Assembly: GCA_046594105.1 (NCBI GenBank)
Contig: JBKJQB010000183.1
Location: 1-26,931, forward strand
Direction of reading: 5' to 3'
DNA length: 26,931 bases
DNA from: JBDSGC01 sp046594105
Lineage (GTDB): Bacteria > Acidobacteriota > Thermoanaerobaculia > Gp7-AA8
Below the pieces are notes generated by a model. It was not told where the DNA came from and made no database searches. It saw only the letters and a list, made by a program, of their open reading frames with translations. Position numbers and translations under genes: made by a program. The number at the start of each line of letters is the position of its first letter. Position 1 is the first letter of the stretch. Positions 1-9,740 of the stretch are shown one piece after another.

Positions 1-115
1 GCCTTTCGGAGCGCCGGCATCTTGCCGGCAGGTGCTCGCCGAATGTCGCCGGCTGGAAGCCGGCGGACCGGCCGGCAAGGATGCCGGCGCTCCGAAAGGC
101 GGCGCTCCGAAAGGC
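1..115. repeat. Dispersed palindromic intergenic repeat, family A (copy 1)
   Basis: An inverted repeat: the left arm at 1-29 is the reverse complement of the right arm at 71-100, apart from one extra G. The last 15 bases of the right arm (GGCGCTCCGAAAGGC) are repeated once more at 101-115. The core (CGCCGGCATC, TTGCCGGC) recurs at 4071, 21727 and 26811. The element may begin outside the window. It lies just after the stop of the minus-strand phosphoesterase gene and could act as its terminator by forming a hairpin; no T-tract is seen. Confidence 0.75.
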
Positions 116-135
116 AGCCAGGTCTCCGTGCCGGC

Positions 136-1041
136 CTAGCCGTTGGCCTGCAGCTCGAAGAGGATCTCGTCGATGGAGTCGGCGGCCGTATCGAGCGGCA
201 GCACGCAGGTTCCGGCGCCGCGATGTCCGCCGCCACCATAGCGCGACATCAGCTCTCCCACCGAGGTCTTGCAGGTGCGGTTGAAGATGCTGTGGCCGAC
301 CGCGGCGATCACCGTTCCGTGCGACGGACCCCAGTGCACGCGCACGGAGACGTTGGCTTCCGGGAACAGCGAATACACCAGAAAGCGATTGCCAGCCGGG
401 AGGGCTTGCACTTCGCGCAAATCGGTGACCACCACGTTGGTGAGCTGGAAGCTGTTCCGCTGCAGCAGCTGCCGGAAAGCCTCCTGGTCATTGTGAATCC
501 GCTGGACCCGCTCGCGCACTTCCGGCTGCTCCAACACCTCATCGACCGGCATCGTCTTCAGCCAGTCAACCAGCTTTCGGAAGTACCCATCGAACTTGCC
601 CAGGCCGGTGCGGCTGTCGATGGTGTACCCCAGCAGGATGTGTCCGGCGGGATGCTCGACATCCTCGGGAGTCAGCTGCGCTGCATCGAGGCGATCGGTG
701 TCGTCCACCAGGGCGGCCAGCCGCAGGAGAGCCGGATCGTTGGGCTCCTTCTCCAGATAGTCTTCGTAAACCAGCCGTGCCGCGGAAGGGGCGACCCGAT
801 AGCGGCCCCGAAACGAGTCCGGCGGCTTCTGATTGCTCTCGGTCAGCAGATGGTGGTCGTACCAGACGGCAGCGCGGGGATCGTACGGAAGATTCACCAG
901 GATGTCGTCCGGGCGGATGTCGACCTTCCGATCGGTGATGTCCTGCGGATGAACGAGCAGGATCTCATCGACCCGCTCCTTCATCGTAATGATCACGGCA
1001 CTGGTCAGGCCGTCCAGATCACCGCGGGTCACCAGGCGCAT
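136..1041 (-). CDS. DHH/DHHA1 family phosphoesterase
   Basis: A 301-residue protein of the DHH superfamily, whose members are metal-dependent phosphoesterases (NrnA-type oligoribonucleases, pAp phosphatases, exopolyphosphatase-like enzymes). Visible motifs: motif I with D8 and D10 (GDLDG), the DHH signature at D62-H63-H64 (WYDHH), an Asp-rich DDTD at 113-116, and the C-terminal DHHA1 glycine motif GGGGHRGAGTC near residues 271-281. The length suits a stand-alone enzyme with catalytic and DHHA1 domains. No signal peptide, so cytoplasmic. The substrate cannot be told from sequence: small RNA oligomers, pAp or cyclic dinucleotide products are all possible. It diverges from the glucosidase gene across a 173-base gap; no clear ribosome binding site precedes the ATG. 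Confidence 0.88.
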   Translation of the reverse strand: MRLVTRGDLDGLTSAVIITMKERVDEILLVHPQDITDRKVDIRPDDILVNLPYDPRAAVWYDHHLLTESNQKPPDSFRGRYRVAPSAARLVYEDYLEKEPNDPALLRLAALVDDTDRLDAAQLTPEDVEHPAGHILLGYTIDSRTGLGKFDGYFRKLVDWLKTMPVDEVLEQPEVRERVQRIHNDQEAFRQLLQRNSFQLTNVVVTDLREVQALPAGNRFLVYSLFPEANVSVRVHWGPSHGTVIAAVGHSIFNRTCKTSVGELMSRYGGGGHRGAGTCVLPLDTAADSIDEILFELQANG

Positions 1042-1090
1042 GAGCGCTTTTTACGCCCGCAGGCCCGGATGCGCAAGGGGAGCTAGGCCT

Positions 1091-1106
1091 ACGGAGACGT
1101 CTCCGT
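1091..1106. promoter_or_regulatory. Perfect 16-bp palindrome in a divergent promoter region
   Basis: ACGGAGACGTCTCCGT is a perfect dyad with no spacer, lying between the divergent phosphoesterase and glucosidase genes (gap 1042-1214). It is 49 bases from one start codon and 108 from the other. Its position and symmetry suit a dimeric regulator site, but no regulator gene is nearby and no second copy was noticed, so operator function is inference. Confidence 0.3.
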
Positions 1107-1214
1107 GACCATCCCTCCGATCGAAACCGCACTGGCTCGGCGTTCTCCGTCCTCACCGGCGGGACATCCTCTCCTCGCCCGACGGCCTCCCGATTGCCGT
1201 AAGCTAGCGGACAC

Positions 1215-4049
1215 ATGAATGCCGAACGCGCGCGCCTGACCGGCGATGCGCTGCAAGTTGCCCGCTGGCGCTACTGGGGTCCCTACCTCGCCGACCGGGC
1301 CTGGGGAACGGTCCGCGAGGATTACAGCGAGAACGGCGACGCCTGGGCCTACCTCCCCCACGACCTGGCGCGGTCGAAGGCATATCGCTGGGGTGAGGAC
1401 GGCATCGGCGGCTTCTGCGACCGCTACCAGATCCTCTGCTGGTCGATGGCGTTCTGGAACGAGCAGGACCCCATTCTCAAAGAGCGCCTCTTCGGGCTGG
1501 TGCCGTCGGAAGGCAACCACGGCGAGGATGTGAAGGAGTGCTACTTCTACCTCGATGCGCTGCCCAGTCATGCCTACCAGCGGATGCTCTACAAGTATCC
1601 GCAGCGGGCCTTTCCGTACCAGCAGCTCATCGACGAGAACCGCCGGCGTGACTCCCGCCAGCCGGAGTTCGAGCTCATCGACACCGGCGTGTTCGACGAG
1701 AGCCGTTACTTCGACATCGAGATCGAGGTGGCCAAGGACGATGCGGACACGGTGGTCTTTCGCGTCACCGCGACCAACCGCGGCCCCGAAGCCGCGCCGC
1801 TGCATCTCATCCCCCACCTGTGGTTCCGCAACACCTGGTCGTGGTCGGGTTCTCCCACCAAACCGCCGTCGATCGTGGAGACCTCCCTGAACGGGCGTCG
1901 TGCGCTGCTGGCCGACGACGGAGCCGCGCCGCCTCTGGCCGGAGTGCTGCACGAGACGCGGCTGGGTGCGCGGATCCTCGAGCTGCCCGAGGGTTGCGAG
2001 CTGCTGTTCACCGACAACGAGACCAACGGGCCGCGCGTGTTCGGCCCGTCCGCCTCTTCACGCAGCCCGTGGGTGAAGGACGCCTTCCATCGCCGCATCG
2101 TGAACGGCGAGAGGGAGGCGGTGAATCCTCAATCGACCGGCACCCGTTCCGCCGGGTGGATGCGCGTGGTGATCGAGCCGGGCCAGTCGCACACCATGCG
2201 CATGCAGCTGCGACCAAGGAGCGACGACTCCTCGGTCGCCAGCGACGCCGCGATCGACGCGCTGTTTGCACTGCGCCGCGAGGAGGCCGACGAGTTTTAC
2301 GCCTCCATCCATCCGAAGCGCGCATCCACGGAGGAGCGCAACGTTCAACGGCAGTCATTTGCCGGACTGCTCTGGTCGAAACAGAGCTATCTGTACGACG
2401 TCGATGTCTGGCTGGAGGGCGACAATCCCTCTTCCCCGCCACCCGCCGGACGGGAGTTCGGCCGCAACCGTCGCTGGCGCCATCTCAACTCCATGCGCAT
2501 CCTGTCCATGCCGGACACCTGGGAGTATCCGTGGTTCGCCGCGTGGGATCTGGCCTTCCACTCCGTCGTCTTCGCACTGATCGACGCCGACTTTGCCAAA
2601 GAGCAGCTCTGGCTGATGCTGTTCGAGCAGTTCCAGCACCCCAACGGACAGATCCCCGCGTACGAATGGGAGTTCTCCGATCTCAATCCGCCCGTGCACG
2701 CCTGGGCCGTCTGGCGCGTCTACAACATGGACCGCATCCGCAGCGGCAAGGCCGACCGCGACTTTCTGGAAAAGTGCTTCCACAAGCTGATGCTGAACTT
2801 CACCTGGTGGGTGAACAAGGTCGACCGCGAAGGCAACAACGTCTTCGAAGGCGGCTTTCTCGGCCTGGACAACATCACCGTCTGCGACCGCAGCGAGGGC
2901 TTCCCCGATGGCGCCTCTCTGGAGCAGAGCGACGCCACCGGATGGATGGGCATGTTCTGCCTGGTGATGATGCGGATGTCCCTCGAGCTCTCGCGGAAGA
3001 ATGCGACGTATGAGGGGCTGGCCACAAAATTCTTCGAGCATTACGTCTACATCGGTGCGGCCATGAAGATGATCCGTGGCGACCGCACGCTGTGGGATTC
3101 GGGAGACGGCTTCTTCTACGATCTTCTCCGCTTCCCCGATGGAACGGCCATCCCCTTCCGGGTGCGCTCGCTGGTGGGGCTGATCCCTCTCTACGCCATC
3201 GAGAGGCTCGAGGAGAAGTGGATCGAGCCGTTCAAGGTGTTCCGGGAGAATCTGAACTGGTTCATCAAGCACCGCCGCGACATCGTGGATCGTTGCGTGA
3301 CCGCGGTGAAGGCCAACGGAGCGACGACCTACGTGCTGGCCGTGGTCGACCAGAACCAACTGCAGCACCTGCTGGCGCGCGTCGCTGATCCGGCCGAGTT
3401 CCTCTCCCCCCACGGGATGCGCAGCCTGAGCAAGCATCACCAGTCCGAGCCCTTCTCGTTCGGCAACGCCACGGTCAGCTACGAGCCGGCCGAAGCGTTC
3501 TCGAAACTCAAAGGCGGAAACAGCAACTGGCGCGGACCGGTCTGGTTCCCCACCACCTTCCTCATGATCGAAAGCCTGCGCAAGCTGGAGAAGGCATTCG
3601 GCGGCGAAGTGCGCGTAGCCTTTCCTACCGAAGCACCCGCCGCTCCCCCGCCCAGGAAGGACCTCGGAACCGAGCTGGCCGACTCGCGCGTGGAAGAAGG
3701 GCTGGGGGCCGGAGCGTCGCGCGATCCCGCTGCCGGTCGCGCGCGGGGCATGAGCCTGGCGGAGACTCCACCGCCACCTCCTGCCAACACCGTGACCCTC
3801 CACGGACTGGCTGGCGATCTGGCCAATCGGATGATCGGCATCTTCCTCCCCGACGAGCAGGGCTACCGCCCCTCGAACGGCCCGCGTGGCGAGCGTCGCG
3901 CCGAGCTCTTCGCGCACGATCCACACTGGAAGGATCTCGTGCTGTTCTACGAGTACTTCAACGGCGACAGCGGCGAAGGCCTCGGGGCCAGCCACCAGAC
4001 CGGCTGGACCGCACTGGTGGCCAGCCTCATCGACGAGTGGCGGAACTGA
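1215..4049 (+). CDS. GH63 / MGH1-like glucosidase
   Basis: A 944-residue cytoplasmic protein (no signal peptide) resembling bacterial proteins annotated as glucosidase of the GH63/MGH1-like (alpha/alpha)6-barrel group. An N-terminal beta-rich domain covers roughly residues 1-330 (typical string LHLIPHLWFRNTWSW near 195-215). The barrel follows, with family-like stretches: AWDLAFHS near 443, GGFLGLDNITVCDRSEGFPD near 547, and SNWRGPVWFPTTFLMIESL near 771. These enzymes hydrolyse alpha-glucosides or mannosylglycerate-type compounds; the substrate here is unknown. A Pro/Ala-rich stretch at about residues 801-858 interrupts the C-terminal part and looks like an insertion. No Shine-Dalgarno precedes the ATG. 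The nearby glgX suggests a role in alpha-glucan or compatible-solute turnover (inference). Confidence 0.85.
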   Translation: MNAERARLTGDALQVARWRYWGPYLADRAWGTVREDYSENGDAWAYLPHDLARSKAYRWGEDGIGGFCDRYQILCWSMAFWNEQDPILKERLFGLVPSEGNHGEDVKECYFYLDALPSHAYQRMLYKYPQRAFPYQQLIDENRRRDSRQPEFELIDTGVFDESRYFDIEIEVAKDDADTVVFRVTATNRGPEAAPLHLIPHLWFRNTWSWSGSPTKPPSIVETSLNGRRALLADDGAAPPLAGVLHETRLGARILELPEGCELLFTDNETNGPRVFGPSASSRSPWVKDAFHRRIVNGEREAVNPQSTGTRSAGWMRVVIEPGQSHTMRMQLRPRSDDSSVASDAAIDALFALRREEADEFYASIHPKRASTEERNVQRQSFAGLLWSKQSYLYDVDVWLEGDNPSSPPPAGREFGRNRRWRHLNSMRILSMPDTWEYPWFAAWDLAFHSVVFALIDADFAKEQLWLMLFEQFQHPNGQIPAYEWEFSDLNPPVHAWAVWRVYNMDRIRSGKADRDFLEKCFHKLMLNFTWWVNKVDREGNNVFEGGFLGLDNITVCDRSEGFPDGASLEQSDATGWMGMFCLVMMRMSLELSRKNATYEGLATKFFEHYVYIGAAMKMIRGDRTLWDSGDGFFYDLLRFPDGTAIPFRVRSLVGLIPLYAIERLEEKWIEPFKVFRENLNWFIKHRRDIVDRCVTAVKANGATTYVLAVVDQNQLQHLLARVADPAEFLSPHGMRSLSKHHQSEPFSFGNATVSYEPAEAFSKLKGGNSNWRGPVWFPTTFLMIESLRKLEKAFGGEVRVAFPTEAPAAPPPRKDLGTELADSRVEEGLGAGASRDPAAGRARGMSLAETPPPPPANTVTLHGLAGDLANRMIGIFLPDEQGYRPSNGPRGERRAELFAHDPHWKDLVLFYEYFNGDSGEGLGASHQTGWTALVASLIDEWRN

Positions 4050-4057
4050 GTTCGTTG

Positions 4058-4077
4058 AGGCAGATGGGCTGCCTTTC
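4058..4077 (+). terminator. Possible weak terminator hairpin after the glucosidase
   Basis: AGGCAG (4058-4063) pairs with CTGCCT (4069-4074) across a five-base loop, followed by only two more Ts. It lies 8 bases after the glucosidase stop codon. The T-run is short, so intrinsic termination is uncertain; it merges into the family A repeat. Confidence 0.3.
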
Positions 4078-4104
4078 GTAGCGCCGGCATCCTTGCCGCG
4101 CTAC
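4071..4104. repeat. Dispersed repeat family A (copy 2, short)
   Basis: Carries GTAGCGCCGGCATCCTTGCC, the same core as at 26811-26846 and close to those at 1-100 and 21727-21832. Here GTAGCG (4078-4083) and CGCTAC (4099-4104) form the outer stem of a hairpin. It is intergenic, between the glucosidase and rsmE. Confidence 0.6.
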
Positions 4105-4167
4105 GCTCGCTTCGCTCAGAACCACGGAGCGCACGTTCATCTCCCACTCAACCGCGCATCGCGCACC

Positions 4168-4240
4168 CCCATCGAGAGCCTTCTCCCCGTGTGCGGGGAG
4201 AAGGACTCTCGAGGGGGAGGCTTCCGTTTCTCATCATCAA
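4168..4240. repeat. Dispersed hairpin repeat family B (copy 1)
   Basis: A long hairpin: TCGAGAG plus CCTTCTCCCCG (4172-4189, with the C at 4179 starting the second block), loop TGTG, then CGGGGAGAAGG, one bulged A, and CTCTCGA ending at 4212. That is 18 paired bases with one bulge. The hairpin and about 28 bases to its right recur at 19847-19915 with few changes and in the same orientation. Shorter relatives of the stem sit at 14441-14561. The element is convergent to both flanking genes and could terminate either. Confidence 0.7.
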
Positions 4241-4242
4241 AG

Positions 4243-4318
4243 GCGGCCGAGTGAACGCAGTTGCGGCGAAAATCGTGGCGGACGCTTGCGAACCAACGCT
4301 GCCCGCCGTGCCGGCTCA
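4243..4318 (+). repeat. Dispersed repeat family C (copy 1), overlapping the end of rsmE
   Basis: The 19-base core at 4268-4286 (GAAAATCGTGGCGGACGCT) occurs exactly, on the opposite strand, at 19690-19708 upstream of the formate dehydrogenase gene. Flanks are shared too: GAGTGAAC, GTTGCG, GCGAACCAACGC and CCGCCGTGCCGGC. Its right end runs into the last codon and stop of rsmE (4316-4318), so the repeat may have supplied that stop. Confidence 0.6.
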
Positions 4319-5023
4319 GAACATTCTTCCCAGCAGCGCTGCCACCGCGGTTTCCACTCGCAGCACTCGCGAGCCCAGGGTCACGGGGAGAAAGCCGGAG
4401 GCGGTCAGAGATTGAATCTCCGCGTCGATGAATCCTCCTTCCGGCCCGATGGCCAGCGTCATTGCGCCCGAGACACTCCGCGGTGCCACGGCCGCTGCGG
4501 GAGGATGGGCCACCAGGGCGGTAGACCCGTTTGCGATCGCCGGCAGCTCATTTTCGACAAAGGGGCGGAACAGCCGTCTCGTTTCGATGCGTGGCAGGAC
4601 CGTGTCGCCGGCCTGTTCCAAACCGAGGATGGCTTGAAGCCGGAGATTGTCCTCGCTCAGTCGAGCCGACGCCCAGTAGCTCTTTTCGACCCGCCAGGCG
4701 TTGATGAGGTAGATGCGTTTGATGCCGAGGGTGACGGAGCTGGCGATCACGCGGTTGAGGACCTTTGGTCGCGGGAGGGCCAGGACGAGCGTGCAGGGAA
4801 GCGCCGGGGGAGGATCGCGGTCGAGCACCACCTCCAACTCCACGCGATCGGCGCCGACGGCGAGGACCCGGCCCTGCCCCACCTTTCCATCTGCGAGGCC
4901 GACGATGAGACTCTCTCCCGGCCTGGCCCGATGAACCGCGGCAATGTGGAGGGCCCGCCGTCCATCGAGACGGACCGTGTCCGGAGTCAGGAAATCGTCG
5001 TTGAACAGAAGGATGAGATTCAT
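4316..5023 (-). CDS. rsmE: RsmE, 16S rRNA m3U1498 methyltransferase
   Basis: A 235-residue SPOUT-class methyltransferase. The family uses S-adenosylmethionine to methylate N3 of U1498 in 16S rRNA, in the assembled small subunit. A PUA-like N-terminal domain (about 1-70, with LDGRRALHIAAVHRARPGE) precedes the trefoil-knot domain. Knot motifs are clear: LPRPKVLNRVIASSVTLGIKR after residue 80, IGPEGGF near 192, and the C-terminal LGSRVLRVETAVAAL. The length is normal. It diverges from the STAS gene with a 42-base gap. No strong Shine-Dalgarno is visible. The identification is firm; the exact uridine is by family. Confidence 0.93.
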   Translation of the reverse strand: MNLILLFNDDFLTPDTVRLDGRRALHIAAVHRARPGESLIVGLADGKVGQGRVLAVGADRVELEVVLDRDPPPALPCTLVLALPRPKVLNRVIASSVTLGIKRIYLINAWRVEKSYWASARLSEDNLRLQAILGLEQAGDTVLPRIETRRLFRPFVENELPAIANGSTALVAHPPAAAVAPRSVSGAMTLAIGPEGGFIDAEIQSLTASGFLPVTLGSRVLRVETAVAALLGRMF

Positions 5024-5029
5024 TCGTCG

Positions 5030-5057
5030 TTGGCCTGGAGACGATCTCTTGTATCAT
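5030..5057 (+). promoter_or_regulatory. Putative sigma-70-like promoter of the STAS gene
   Basis: TTGGCC (5030-5035, 4/6 to TTGACA), a 16-base spacer and TATCAT (5052-5057, 5/6 to TATAAT). Only 8 bases separate the -10 from the ATG at 5066, so transcription would start at or next to the start codon. No Shine-Dalgarno is present, which suits a leaderless mRNA. Confidence 0.4.
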
Positions 5058-5065
5058 TCGCCGCC

Positions 5066-5410
5066 ATGAACATCGAGACTCGAAAACAGGGCGACGTGGT
5101 CATCGTCGATTTCCAGGGCCGGCTGGCCGTGGGCGTCGGTGACGAGCTGCTGCCCCGCCTGGTTGAGGAAATCCTCAACGAAGGTACCCGCAAGATTCTG
5201 CTGAACCTCTCCGGCATGGAGTACATCGACAGCAACGGACTGGGAGAGCTGGTGCAGAGCCTGAAGACCTCCAAGCGCTTCGGCGCCTCGCTCCGCCTGC
5301 TCAAGCCTCAGGATCGGGTGAAGAAGACCTTGACGCTGACCAACCTCCTGCCGATGTTCAACGTCTACGAGACCGAGACCGACGCGCTGAAAAGCTTCGC
5401 AGACGTCTAA
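5066..5410 (+). CDS. STAS-domain anti-sigma factor antagonist
   Basis: A 114-residue single-domain STAS protein of the SpoIIAA/RsbV type. Family members bind a serine-kinase anti-sigma factor when unphosphorylated and so release a sigma factor. The phospho-acceptor region reads MEYIDSNGLG, with Ser56 as the expected phosphorylated residue, after the usual beta strand ILLNLSG. The open frame extends far upstream, but that part is antisense to rsmE. The ATG at 5066 gives a normal-length STAS protein starting with the first beta strand. No kinase or sigma gene is adjacent, so its partner is encoded elsewhere. It is followed by an intrinsic terminator and is probably monocistronic. Confidence 0.9.
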   Translation: MNIETRKQGDVVIVDFQGRLAVGVGDELLPRLVEEILNEGTRKILLNLSGMEYIDSNGLGELVQSLKTSKRFGASLRLLKPQDRVKKTLTLTNLLPMFNVYETETDALKSFADV

Positions 5411-5411
5411 C

Positions 5412-5440
5412 GTTTCCGCACCTGCGGAACCCGCCTTTTT
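5412..5440 (+). terminator. Intrinsic terminator after the STAS gene
   Basis: TTCCGCA and TGCGGAA form a compact GC-rich stem directly after the stop codon. A short C-rich spacer and five Ts (5436-5440) follow. This is the clearest rho-independent terminator in the window. Beyond it, 5441-5592 holds nothing else recognised. Confidence 0.65.
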
Positions 5441-5592
5441 CTCAGAGGAATCCCCATCGTCATCGGCAAGTGAGCGCATGCAGGGGCGCCGCGCAGGGCC
5501 GGGAAAACTGAGGAAGGCGGTCAGCGGCTGCTGACAGACTCCTCCGGCATGTACCTTGCCACCACCGCGGCATGCACGACGGTCGATCCGCA

Positions 5593-7698
<2,106 letters not shown>

Positions 7699-7781
7699 GG
7701 CCAGCGGAGAGGCCCCCGTCCGCAGCGCCTGCGTCTGTTAGGATCGCGAAACGACTGGCGCCGTGGCCCGTCTCACTCTTG

Positions 7782-8618
7782 ATGACGCTCCGACATCCGA
7801 TTCTGCAAACCTCCGCGCTCCTGACGGGCGCAGCAATCTGCGCGCTGGTTGCCAATGCCGCGGCTCCTCCGCAGCGGCAACTGCTTCTGGTCGGCTCCTA
7901 CCCGAACGCGCTGCGGGTCCCCGCGCGCGCTTCCTCCCCGGCACTTCCCGCCCCCTCCAGCGCGTCGAAATCGGCATCGGCCGACACGCAGACGTCGATC
8001 GTCCCTCAGGCTCCCGGAATCCCGCTGGCAACCGATTCCTCCTCCGCAGCGACCGCGTCAACGCCAGCGGTGAAGACCACACCGCTGGTCGCCAAACCTC
8101 CCGACAAGATCGCCCAACCCACGCTGACGACGTCGCAGCCCCCCGCCACCACCAGCGGGATTTCCCGCCCCGTTGCGCCGGCCGTGAACACTCCTCCGCT
8201 TGTGAAGGCTTCCGGTCCTGCCCACGCCGACGTCTCCCGTTTCACCCCACATCCCGAAAAAGCGTACGTTGAAATCGGCGGCGCCGACGTGGCTGCGCTT
8301 CATTCCGCCGGTGCGCTGTTCCTCGATGCCCGGCGCACCTCGGTGTTCGAACAGGGCCACGTCGCCGGTGCGCGATCGATCTCCGTCTGGGAGTCCGACC
8401 TCGAGGACAAAGTACGCAGACTGTTCGATGAGCGGAGCGACGCTCCGGAGCAGGCCAAGCCAGTGGTGATCTACTGCAGCGGCGGCGATTGCGAAGACTC
8501 CCACATGCTCGCGGAGAAGCTCTGGGGCATCCAGTTCAACAACGTCTATGTCTACAAAGACGGCTTCCCCGACTGGCAGAAGCGCGGGGGCGCAGTCCGT
8601 ACCGGAACGGCTCCCTGA
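7782..8618 (+). CDS. Exported or membrane-anchored rhodanese-like protein
   Basis: A 278-residue protein. Residues 1-28 look like a signal peptide or anchor (hydrophobic LQTSALLTGAAICALVANAAA). A long Pro/Ser/Thr/Ala-rich linker covers about 30-155, and one rhodanese domain fills 158-275. The active-site loop starts YCSGGDCED, with C232 as the expected sulfur-carrying Cys and a second Cys at 237; LDARRTSVFEQGHVAGA is the usual preceding motif. Rhodaneses move sulfane sulfur or handle thiols; an exported one would act outside the cytoplasmic membrane. The frame is open further upstream, but that part is antisense-like sequence overlapping glgX. The MauE/DoxX-like gene follows after 34 bases, probably co-transcribed. 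Confidence 0.82.
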   Translation: MTLRHPILQTSALLTGAAICALVANAAAPPQRQLLLVGSYPNALRVPARASSPALPAPSSASKSASADTQTSIVPQAPGIPLATDSSSAATASTPAVKTTPLVAKPPDKIAQPTLTTSQPPATTSGISRPVAPAVNTPPLVKASGPAHADVSRFTPHPEKAYVEIGGADVAALHSAGALFLDARRTSVFEQGHVAGARSISVWESDLEDKVRRLFDERSDAPEQAKPVVIYCSGGDCEDSHMLAEKLWGIQFNNVYVYKDGFPDWQKRGGAVRTGTAP

Positions 8619-8652
8619 TGGATTCTCTGATGGAAAGGGAATCCCCCACCCC

Positions 8653-9132
8653 ATGACCTTTCGCCAGGCCCTCACCCATCCTTGGCTGACCATCCGCGTG
8701 CAACTGGCCCTCGGAGCAATCTTTATCGCGGCCGCCATCCCGAAGATTGTCGATCCTCCCTCCTTCGCCCACATGATCTACAACTACCGGCTGGTGCCGG
8801 GGCCGCTGGTCAACGTCATGGCCCTGCTGATGCCGTGGGCGGAGATTCTTGCGGGGATCGCCCTCATCCTGGGAGTGTGGAAACGGGGGGCGCGCATGCT
8901 GATCGGACTGATGCTCGTCGTGTTCATCGTGGCCATCCTGATCAACGTGGCCCGGGGGAACGCCATCGACTGCGGCTGCTTCAACGTCAGCGAGGCGGGA
9001 AAGACCTTCGAACAGCGTCTGGCCTCGATGTGGTGGGACATCCTGCGCGATCTCGGGATGCTGGCCATGGTCGCCCAACTGGCTTTCGCCGAGCGGCGGA
9101 CTCCGGTGGAATCGATCGCTCCACCGATGTAG
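8653..9132 (+). CDS. MauE/DoxX-like membrane protein
   Basis: A 159-residue protein with about four transmembrane helices (roughly 17-35, 50-75, 78-100 and 135-152). It matches the DoxX/MauE-like pattern: an early LALGAIFIAAAIPKIVDP, the PWAEILAGIAL helix, and the Cys motif NAIDCGCF near residue 112. MauE-type proteins are linked to disulfide handling or electron transfer across the membrane. The start at 8653 puts a GGAAAGGGA-like element 13 bases upstream; longer starts would overlap the rhodanese in another frame. The tight spacing to the exported rhodanese suggests the pair acts together on thiol or sulfur chemistry in the cell envelope (inference). Confidence 0.8.
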   Translation: MTFRQALTHPWLTIRVQLALGAIFIAAAIPKIVDPPSFAHMIYNYRLVPGPLVNVMALLMPWAEILAGIALILGVWKRGARMLIGLMLVVFIVAILINVARGNAIDCGCFNVSEAGKTFEQRLASMWWDILRDLGMLAMVAQLAFAERRTPVESIAPPM

Positions 9133-9211
9133 TGCTCTCCTCTGCGGGCCCGGGGGCTAGGAGCCTGCGCGGCAGAACTTCTTGAAGCGTGATCTTGGCG
9201 GAGCCTTGGGC

Positions 9212-9240
9212 AACCAGCGCCGCCGGCCGTGCCGGCCTAC
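9212..9240. repeat. Fragment related to repeat family C
   Basis: CCAGCGCCGCCGGCCGTGCC and the following GGCC resemble the unit repeated in tandem at 19606-19686, read on the opposite strand. It sits between the MauE-like gene and the DUF3617 gene, which converge. The rest of 9133-9211 shows nothing recognised. Confidence 0.4.
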
Positions 9241-9243
9241 GGG

Positions 9244-9660
9244 TTACCGCTCACACTCGCCGACATGTTTGCCCGCAAACTTCTGGGTGAGCTCGCCGCT
9301 TGGCATGTTGATGCGCATCGTGCCGTCATACGCGTCGCCGGCATAATGAAACGTCCCTTCGGCGGTCACCTGTTTTTTCGGACAGGTCAGCCTGAATGCC
9401 ACGGAGTCGCCTTCCATCTTCACGTCGCTGAGCTTGCAGTCATCGTCCTTGCCATTTCCAAGGCTGTGAGGGAGAGCACCATCCGGACTCTCCGCCTCTT
9501 CTCTAGTGATGCACTGCGTGGTGGTGGCCGGTGGGATCCTGACTCCCGACATCTGCATCTCCACCGTGATCTGCCACTTTCCTGGTTTCAGGTTGAGTGC
9601 GGAGGCTGGAGCGGCGAGCGATCCGAAGGCCAGTAGGAACGCAACGTTGCGCAGAAACAC
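9244..9660 (-). CDS. Secreted DUF3617-family protein
   Basis: A 138-residue exported protein of unknown function. Residues 1-21 form a signal peptide ending in APASA. The mature part begins LNLKPGKWQITVEMQMSG, the characteristic opening of DUF3617, followed by TTQCITREEAE, conserved-looking cysteines (DDDCKLSD, FRLTCPKKQ) and the beta-strand pattern GTFHYAGDAYDGTMRIN. An in-frame GTG seven codons upstream (9681) is possible. The GTG at 9660 is preferred because a perfect AGGAGG lies six bases before it and the signal peptide then starts directly with its hydrophobic core. It lies downstream of the secreted protease's stop-side partner genes without overlap, and its regulation is not evident. 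Confidence 0.82.
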   Translation of the reverse strand: MFLRNVAFLLAFGSLAAPASALNLKPGKWQITVEMQMSGVRIPPATTTQCITREEAESPDGALPHSLGNGKDDDCKLSDVKMEGDSVAFRLTCPKKQVTAEGTFHYAGDAYDGTMRINMPSGELTQKFAGKHVGECER

Positions 9661-9666
9661 AGGCGA

Positions 9667-9672
9667 CCTCCT
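9667..9672 (-). promoter_or_regulatory. Perfect Shine-Dalgarno deciding the DUF3617 start
   Basis: On the minus strand AGGAGG is followed by six bases and GTG (9660). It lies inside the longer candidate reading from 9681, so it argues for the shorter protein. Confidence 0.6.
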
Positions 9673-9740
9673 CAGGTTCACGTCTTCGGACCATTGTAGC
9701 CGTGGAAATCACAGCCTGCTTCGCGCATCGCGAATGAGGA

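Noticed and set aside
2355..3995. Minus-strand open frame of 546 codons inside the glucosidase gene
   Set aside because: An antisense open frame of a GC-rich gene; no family motifs, and the sense frame is a clear enzyme.
4286..5065. N-terminal extension of the STAS protein
   Set aside because: This part of the open frame is antisense to rsmE; the STAS fold starts at the ATG at 5066, next to a promoter-like sequence.
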